From assembly GCA_900548585.1 (NCBI GenBank), contig URLI01000036.1, positions 1 to 22,467 of the forward strand: a stretch of 22,467 nt of DNA, written 5' to 3'. The notes under the pieces were generated by a model. The model did no database searches and had not been told where the DNA came from. It was given only the letters and a program-made list of their open reading frames with translations. Position numbers and translations under genes: made by a program. This document shows positions 17,193 to 22,467 of this stretch, piece by piece. How positions within the stretch are numbered: the stretch's first letter is position 1; the number at the start of each line of letters is the position of its first letter. The DNA is from an uncultured Prevotella sp. (GTDB lineage: Bacteria; Bacteroidota; Bacteroidia; Bacteroidales; Bacteroidaceae).

Positions 17193-18547
17193 GTTGTTAA
17201 TGCAAGTGCAAAGATACTAATTTTTAAGCAAATCACAACGGGAGACGCTGATATGGGTTAAGAACTCACGTTGTTAATGCAAGTGCAAAGATACTAATTT
17301 TTAAGCAAATCACAACGGTGGTCCATGTTGTTTCGGCTACCTTTTTGTTGTTAATGCAAGTGCAAAGATACTAATTTTTAAGCAAATCACAACAGAACGG
17401 AAAACTTTGTGGTTTGCCAGTGTGTTGTTAATGCAAGTGCAAAGATACTAATTTTTAAGCAAATCACAACAGGATTCTCTTTCTTCTGCTTCGGTGCCTG
17501 GTTGTTAATGCAAGTGCAAAGATACTAATTTTTAAGCAAATCACAACTATATCAGAACATCTACCACTCGCTTATGGGTTGTTAATGCAAGTGCAAAGAT
17601 ACTAATTTTTAAGCAAATCACAACCGAACTGGCTGAGGGGCTTGCCGGCTGCGAGTTGTTAATGCAAGTGCAAAGATACTAATTTTTAAGCAAATCACAA
17701 CTATAAAGGATTTGGACGCTGACCATTGGAAGTTGTTAATGCAAGTGCAAAGATACTAATTTTTAAGCAAATCACAACTTGTCAAAGAAGATATAATCAT
17801 ACACGTCTGTTGTTAATGCAAGTGCAAAGATACTAATTTTTAAGCAAATCACAACTTATCTTGTTATGTAAAATTTCAGTCCTCTGTTGTTAATGCAAGT
17901 GCAAAGATACTAATTTTTAAGCAAATCACAACCGTCTTGCATATCATCAGTGATTTGTTCGTGTTGTTAATGCAAGTGCAAAGATACTAATTTTTAAGCA
18001 AATCACAACACTCTCGGTTTTGACCCCAAGATCGGCGACGTTGTTAATGCAAGTGCAAAGATACTAATTTTTAAGCAAATCACAACTACGGCTGCCCATC
18101 TGCACCAGAGCGTCACGTTGTTAATGCAAGTGCAAAGATACTAATTTTTAAGCAAATCACAACTTCTAATCGTTGTGAGTTCCTTGGTGGCACGTTGTTA
18201 ATGCAAGTGCAAAGATACTAATTTTTAAGCAAATCACAACTCATAAATTTTGTAAGTGTGGATTAGATTGGTTGTTAATGCAAGTGCAAAGATACTAATT
18301 TTTAAGCAAATCACAACAGACTTGGGTTATGCATACTTGCGTGGTGCGTTGTTAATGCAAGTGCAAAGATACTAATTTTTAAGCAAATCACAACTACTCC
18401 GGCATAAGCGGCTTCACCAACCTGTTGTTAATGCAAGTGCAAAGATACTAATTTTTAAGCAAATCACAACTCAGTGTACGGCGCGCCAAAACCGACGCCA
18501 GTTGTTAATGCAAGTGCAAAGATACTAATTTTTAAGCAAATCACAGC
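17193..18547 (-). CRISPR. Type II-C CRISPR array: 18 repeats of 47 bp, 17 spacers
   Basis: Repeats begin at 17193 and recur every 77 bases up to 18348, then at 18424 and 18501. Sixteen spacers are 30 nt; the 16th (18395-18423) is 29 nt. On the plus strand the repeat begins GTTGTTAATGCAAG and ends GCAAATCACAAC; by eye repeats 1-17 are identical. The last repeat (18501-18547) has A to G at 18546. The strand is set to minus because the tracrRNA anti-repeat pairs with the repeat read as GTTGTGATTTGCTT, so crRNAs run toward cas2. The sequence resembles the known 47-nt II-C repeats of Bacteroides and Prevotella. Spacers show no obvious similarity to each other or to this window. Confidence 0.98.
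17209..17238 (-). promoter_or_regulatory. Repeat-embedded crRNA promoter (first repeat shown; present in all 18, altered in the last)
   Basis: In crRNA sense each repeat has TTG at repeat positions 2-4, 19 bases, then TATCTTTG at positions 24-31, which fits the Bacteroidota promoter TTTG-N19-21-TAnnTTTG apart from the first T. Transcription would begin around repeat position 36-40, about 8-12 bases before the spacer. The same design (promoter in each repeat) is known from Neisseria type II-C arrays, with a different promoter sequence. In the last repeat (18501-18547) the TTG becomes CTG. Confidence 0.6.
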
Positions 18548-18596
18548 GGCAACCTCTTGTCGATGGATTTTGAAGAAATGCACGCTTTGTGATAAT

Positions 18597-20270
18597 TTAC
18601 GCGAATAGCAGTATCATCAACTGTGCTGTCATTACTCTTACGAACAGCGTCAGTGGATAAACTGTTGCATACTTCACGGCTGGGATGTTGTTCTTTGAGG
18701 CATCCGGGGTGAGCGACAGGGCGGGGGCGAACGTCATGTTGCCCGCGACATATCCCAGAAGCGTGAAATAGTCGAGCTTGAGCCAGTAGCGGCCAAGCGT
18801 TATTGTGACGCATAAAGGTATCATCATTATTGCGGCGGCGTACAGCATCCACATGTAACCGCCGTCAAGGAGTTTTTCGACGAAACTGCCTCCCACGCTC
18901 AGTCCGACGCAGGCGAGGAACAGCGTGATGCCGAACTCGCGAAGCATGAGGTTGACGCTCTGCGTGTTGTGCGTGTTGAGTTTGAACCGCGTGCCGAAAT
19001 TGCTTATCAGTATCGCCACGATGAGCGTTCCGCCCGAGAACCCGAGCTTGGCAGGCATCGGCATGCCGCCGAGGGGGATTTCGACGCTGCCGACAAGCAC
19101 GCCGACGAGTATCGTTACGAATATTACCGAAAGGTTGGGCTTGCGCAGCGTGCTTGCCGAGTTGCCGAGGATTTTCTCCACGCGCTTGACGTCGCCCTCA
19201 CCGCCCACAAGTATCACGGTGTCTCCCGTCTGCAGGCGCAGGTCTGCCTTGCCGATGAGGTGTACCCCGGCGCGCAGCACGCGCGAGATGTTGACGTTGT
19301 ACAGCGACCTGAACTTGAGTTCCTCGATGCTCTTGCCGTTCACCGCGCCCTGCGTGACGAGACACCGCCGCGAAACCAGCCTGTGGTCCAGCTTGAACCA
19401 CTGCGTGTCTGACATGTCTATCTTGTGGCCGATGAAAGCGCACATCGTCTCGACCTCGTTTTGTTCGGATATGACGAGAACCTTGTCGCCCTCGTTAACC
19501 ACTGACCCCGGATGAGCCATTTCTATCTCTCCGGTGTCCTTGTGCAGTATTCTGGATATGATGAACTCGTGCTTGTCGAGCAGCGCCTTGACGTGCGATA
19601 CTGTGTTGCCGAAGATTGCTGGGTTGGTGACCTCTATTGAGAACACGAGTGCCTCCGCGCGTTTCGCCTTCTCGCGTTCCTCGATTTGCTTTGTCTCCTT
19701 GTCGACCTTTATCCTCAGCACCCATTTCATGGTGCTTGTGATCAGTATCATCCCTATTATCGCTACCGGGTAGGCCAGTGCGTAGCCTATGCCGATGTCA
19801 GAAGGTATCGCCCCCGTCATGCCTTTGGCCGCCTCCTGCGCCGCGCCAAGCGCCGGAGTGCTTGTCACCGAGCCGGCAACGATTCCCATCATCGTGGAAA
19901 TCGGTGTCCCGGAGAAATAGAATATGATGTATGTTATCACTATGGCAAGTGCCACGGAGGCCATCGACAGCAGGTTAAGCTGCACCCCGCCTTGCCTGAA
20001 GGTGGAGAAGAATCCCGGCCCCACAATCATGCCAATGCCGAAAATGAACAGCACCATGCCGCTCTCCTTGACGAACGACAGCACCATCGGGTCGATGCTA
20101 AGTCCGATATGCCCGGCGAGTATTCCGGAAAAGAGCACCCATGTCACGCCGAGCGACAGTCCACCTGGCTTTATCTTGCTAAGCAGTATCCCGGCGGTGA
20201 CCACGAGCGCAAGTACGAAAATTGATTGACCGATGCCGTGTCCTGTCAGCAGTTCGACTATAATATCCAT
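18597..20270 (-). CDS. AspT/YidE-type putative transporter (AAE family) with two RCK_C domains
   Basis: The 557-residue protein has two membrane halves of about five segments each (about 12-185 and 378-557) around a cytosolic middle with two TrkA-C (RCK_C) domains (about 207-285 and 296-370, for example TGDTVILVGGEGDVKRVEKIL). Both halves carry the family signature: GSVTSTPALGAAQEA (133-147) and GNMTFAPALSLTPDAS near the end. Known relatives include the aspartate:alanine exchanger AspT; the substrate of this Bacteroidota branch is unknown. The ATG at 20270 is preferred over a GTG two codons upstream. The stop is only 49 bases from the CRISPR array, with no terminator seen between. Confidence 0.9.
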   Translation of the reverse strand: MDIIVELLTGHGIGQSIFVLALVVTAGILLSKIKPGGLSLGVTWVLFSGILAGHIGLSIDPMVLSFVKESGMVLFIFGIGMIVGPGFFSTFRQGGVQLNLLSMASVALAIVITYIIFYFSGTPISTMMGIVAGSVTSTPALGAAQEAAKGMTGAIPSDIGIGYALAYPVAIIGMILITSTMKWVLRIKVDKETKQIEEREKAKRAEALVFSIEVTNPAIFGNTVSHVKALLDKHEFIISRILHKDTGEIEMAHPGSVVNEGDKVLVISEQNEVETMCAFIGHKIDMSDTQWFKLDHRLVSRRCLVTQGAVNGKSIEELKFRSLYNVNISRVLRAGVHLIGKADLRLQTGDTVILVGGEGDVKRVEKILGNSASTLRKPNLSVIFVTILVGVLVGSVEIPLGGMPMPAKLGFSGGTLIVAILISNFGTRFKLNTHNTQSVNLMLREFGITLFLACVGLSVGGSFVEKLLDGGYMWMLYAAAIMMIPLCVTITLGRYWLKLDYFTLLGYVAGNMTFAPALSLTPDASKNNIPAVKYATVYPLTLFVRVMTAQLMILLFA

Positions 20271-20329
20271 TGTCACCAGTTATGTTTTTCCGACGGAAGC
20301 GTTTCCGGCGGGTTGTTAGATTCTCGCTG

Positions 20330-20337
20330 CAAAGTTA
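20330..20337 (-). promoter_or_regulatory. Promoter -7 box for the transporter gene
   Basis: On the minus strand this reads TAACTTTG, matching TAnnTTTG. It lies 59 bases upstream of the ATG at 20270. No clear TTTG stands at the -33 distance. Confidence 0.55.
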
Positions 20338-20411
20338 CAACATTCTTCTTGTTCCGAGACTTTTCTGACGTTTTTTTGCTATTAATTCGGCGATGTAAAT
20401 GTATATGCCAC

Positions 20412-20453
20412 AAAAAAAGGACACAATGAGATTGTCAAATCCCACGTGTCCTT
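20412..20453 (-). terminator. Rho-independent terminator of the tryptophanase gene
   Basis: On the minus strand AAGGACAC (20453-20446) pairs with GTGTCCTT (20424-20417) and runs straight into a seven-T tract (20418-20412). It lies about 60 bases past the stop codon and separates tryptophanase from the transporter gene. Confidence 0.8.
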
Positions 20454-20512
20454 ATGTTTATTATGTTGAGAGCCGGACCTGTCTGTACGGTCTCAACGCC
20501 TGTTGCCTTACG

Positions 20513-21886
20513 TCAGAGCCTCTTCAGCTTCACTGTGAAGTGGCGCATCAGCGGAGCCTCCCATTCGATGGCCACGCCGTGCGTTATCTGCTCGCGGCGC
20601 TCGTAAACGTTCTTCAGCGCAGCGGCGATGACGTTCATGTGGTTGTCGGTATATACACGGCGCGGTATGCAGAGGCGCAGCAGGTCGAGGCCTCCGAAGC
20701 GGTTCTCGCGCGTCACCGGGTCGCGGTCGGCAAGTATATATCCAATCTCGCAGCCGCGCACGCCAGCCTCGAGGTACAGTTCGCACGTCAGGGTCTGTGC
20801 CGGGAACTCCTCCTTCGGCACATGTGTCAGCACGCGGTCGGCGTCAACGAAGATTGCATGCCCGCCTGCGGGACGCTGGTAAGGGATGCCGTACTCATCG
20901 AGTTTCGATGCGAGGTATTCCACCTGATGTATGCGCGTGTGCAGCATGTCGTACTCCGTGTTCTCGTCGAGGCCCACGGCAAGCGCGTTGAGGTCGCGGC
21001 CGTTCATTCCGCCGTATGTGATGTATCCCTCGAAAGGTATGCAGAACAACTTGGCTCCCTCGAACCACTCTTCGTTGTTTGTGGCGATGAAGCCGCCCAT
21101 GTTAACAACGCCGTCCTTCTTTGCCGACATCGTCATGGCATCGGCGTCCTTGTACATCTCCAGGGCAATCTGCTTTATGGTCTTGTCGGCATAGCCTTTT
21201 TCGCGTGTCTTGATGAAATAAGCGTTCTCTGCGAAACGCGCCGAGTCCATCACTACAGGTACGCCATGCTTGTGGCAGAGCGCGCATGTCTCGCGTATGT
21301 TCTGCATGCTGACGGGCTGCCCGCCTACGGTGTTGTTGGTGACGGTCAGCACCATGAAAGGCACGTTGCCCTTGTTCTCTTTCAGCACTTTCTCGAGTTT
21401 CTCCAAGTCAACGTTGCCCTTGAACGGCACAACTTTCTGTGTGTCCTTCGCGTCATCGGTCGTTACGTCGATGGCCTTTGCCTTGCGGCTCTCGATGTGT
21501 CCCTTTGTGGTGTCGAAGTGGGCGTTGCCTGGAACGACGTTGCCCTCCTTGACGAGATATGAGAAAAGTACGTTCTCGGCTGCGCGTCCCTGATGGGTCG
21601 GGATTACATATTTCATACCGAAAATCCTTTTGACGACCGACTCGAACTTGTAGAACGAGGTGGCTCCCGCGTAACTCTCGTCACCGAGCATCAGTTCTGC
21701 CCACTGACGGTCGGACATTGCACCGGTGCCGCTGTCTGTGAGGCAGTCGATGTAAACCTGCTCGGCCTTCAGTTGGAACACATTGTAGTGTGCTTCGCGA
21801 AGCCATTGTTCGCGCTCTTCGCGCGTACTCTTCCTCATCGGTTCAATCATCTTGATTTTCCAAGATTCTGCAAATGGTATTTCCAT
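20513..21886 (-). CDS. tnaA: Tryptophanase
   Basis: The 457-residue PLP enzyme splits L-tryptophan into indole, pyruvate and ammonia. Family motifs: YIDCLTDSGTGAMS (45-58), PTHQGRAAEN (96-105), VVMDSARFAENAYFIK (211-226) and MSAKKDGVVNMGG (253-265) with K257 as the PLP lysine. It is told from tyrosine phenol-lyase at two places: FDTTKGH (D125) matches tryptophanase FDTTQGH rather than FTTTRYH, and GVRGCEIGYI has Ile where tyrosine phenol-lyase has the phenol-binding Arg. The gene is flanked by its own consensus promoter and terminator, so it is a single-gene transcript. No tnaC-like leader peptide or neighbouring tryptophan permease gene is seen, unlike the enterobacterial operon. Confidence 0.94.
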   Translation of the reverse strand: MEIPFAESWKIKMIEPMRKSTREEREQWLREAHYNVFQLKAEQVYIDCLTDSGTGAMSDRQWAELMLGDESYAGATSFYKFESVVKRIFGMKYVIPTHQGRAAENVLFSYLVKEGNVVPGNAHFDTTKGHIESRKAKAIDVTTDDAKDTQKVVPFKGNVDLEKLEKVLKENKGNVPFMVLTVTNNTVGGQPVSMQNIRETCALCHKHGVPVVMDSARFAENAYFIKTREKGYADKTIKQIALEMYKDADAMTMSAKKDGVVNMGGFIATNNEEWFEGAKLFCIPFEGYITYGGMNGRDLNALAVGLDENTEYDMLHTRIHQVEYLASKLDEYGIPYQRPAGGHAIFVDADRVLTHVPKEEFPAQTLTCELYLEAGVRGCEIGYILADRDPVTRENRFGGLDLLRLCIPRRVYTDNHMNVIAAALKNVYERREQITHGVAIEWEAPLMRHFTVKLKRL

Positions 21887-21932
21887 AGTCTGGTTATTTT
21901 ATTAATAGGTTGATTTTTATTTAATATGGGTA

Positions 21933-21963
21933 CAAAATTACAAACAAATTTCGACACGGGCAA
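21933..21963 (-). promoter_or_regulatory. Tryptophanase promoter
   Basis: On the minus strand TTG (21963-21961), 20 bases and TAATTTTG (21940-21933) fit the Bacteroidota promoter. The predicted start near 21926 leaves a leader of about 40 bases before the ATG at 21886. Confidence 0.7.
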
Positions 21964-22467
21964 CCGTTTCACATATTTTTATCCCAAAAGTTTAAATAGT
22001 CAACAGACAACCGCCTTGCCTGCCAGCACCTTTTTTCTTGCCTGAAATACCGCGCTCCTTTGTCCATGAGTAATGAATAATGCCGATGTCATAAGATTGC
22101 CATCCACGCCTTGTCTGTACATAACATGAAGTCTGGCGATGATGATTTTCACTGCATCACTGTGTGTTTCCCCGTCTGCAGTCAGTTCCGGTTTTGATGA
22201 GCGATCTGGGGTTAGGCCGTTCACATTATAATAATATATGGCAATACGGGCATAGACCGCCTCATTGCCAACTCAAGCCTTATGTGTCTTTCCATAACCC
22301 AACACTATATATTATGTTTTCAAATACAACAAATTTCCCCAGCAAACGGCAAAAACAACAACGATTTTCTTCATCATGCGATGTATGTCCCGGCATTGAA
22401 AAGACAGGCTGGTGCAAGTTCCAAAACGAAGTGCAATAAAAGAGTACCCCTCGCCGAGAGATGCAGA
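21964..22467. other. Stretch without a convincing gene
   Basis: The only long frames are a 74-codon minus-strand frame (22224-22000) and a 91-codon plus-strand frame (22164-22439). The minus-strand frame also stays open without an ATG for about 16 further codons upstream (reading GNEAVYARIAIYYYNVNG before NGLTPDRSS). Its composition is protein-like but I recognise no family, and it could be a gene remnant. No tRNA, repeat or insertion sequence is seen. Confidence 0.4.

Noticed and set aside
17010..17261. An 83-codon frame running from cas2 into the array
   Set aside because: It overlaps the cas2 3' end in another frame and includes repeat and spacer sequence.
17193..18547. Array read in the same direction as the cas genes
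   Set aside because: The anti-repeat and the tracrRNA terminator both lie on the minus strand, and the anti-repeat pairs with the 5' part of the repeat only in the minus-strand sense. The promoter motif is also only on that strand.
20399..21562. A 387-codon plus-strand frame opposite tryptophanase
   Set aside because: It is a mirror frame of the high-GC tryptophanase gene, rich in His, Val, Arg and Cys, and crosses the terminator region.
20513..21886. Tyrosine phenol-lyase as the identity of the last gene
   Set aside because: D125 and the Ile in CEIG match tryptophanase; the phenol-binding Arg and the Thr of tyrosine phenol-lyase are absent.

Overview
The window looks like chromosomal DNA of a Bacteroidota species, most likely Prevotellaceae. 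Three things point there. Many promoters match the Bacteroidota form TTTG-N19-21-TAnnTTTG. The gene families are typical: an Rhs protein of the Bacteroidota type, an OmpA lipoprotein, an M3 dipeptidase, a DUF3737 protein, a bacterial myo-inositol-phosphate synthase and tryptophanase. The CRISPR repeat is 47 nt and of the Bacteroides/Prevotella type II-C kind. The species assignment is an inference.

Layout. Positions 1-2152 hold the 3' end of an Rhs polymorphic-toxin gene whose AT-rich tip carries a HEFAH metallopeptidase motif, followed by a small exported protein that may be its partner. Positions 2389-3228 encode an OmpA-family lipoprotein, closed by a very long hairpin terminator. Minus-strand genes follow: an M3 peptidyl-dipeptidase (3534-5681) and a two-gene unit of a DUF3737 beta-helix protein and a MalY/PatB-type PLP enzyme (8084 down to 6013). 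On the plus strand, inositol-3-phosphate synthase (8303-9610) overlaps a membrane-anchored MORN-GH25 lysozyme (9585-11321).

The centre, 11447-18547, is a complete type II-C CRISPR-Cas locus. It has a tracrRNA gene on the minus strand, then cas9 (1393 aa), cas1 and cas2 on the plus strand, then an array of 18 repeats and 17 spacers. The anti-repeat fixes the crRNA sense as the minus strand, so the array is read toward cas2, head-on to the cas operon. Every repeat carries on that strand a good Bacteroidota promoter (TTG-N19-TATCTTTG), which suggests that each crRNA has its own promoter. The tracrRNA has an excellent promoter (TTTG-N20-TACATTTG) whose -33 element falls where the cas9 -33 element would be. 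No cas4 or csn2 is present.

Beyond the array are two minus-strand genes: an AspT/YidE-type transporter whose 3' end lies 49 bp from the array and reads into it in the crRNA sense without a visible terminator, and tryptophanase with its own promoter and terminator. The last 500 bases hold no convincing gene. The most interesting material is the wiring of the CRISPR locus: repeat-borne promoters, a mutated promoter in the terminal repeat, shared cas9/tracrRNA promoter space, and an apparent mismatch between transcription polarity and array age.
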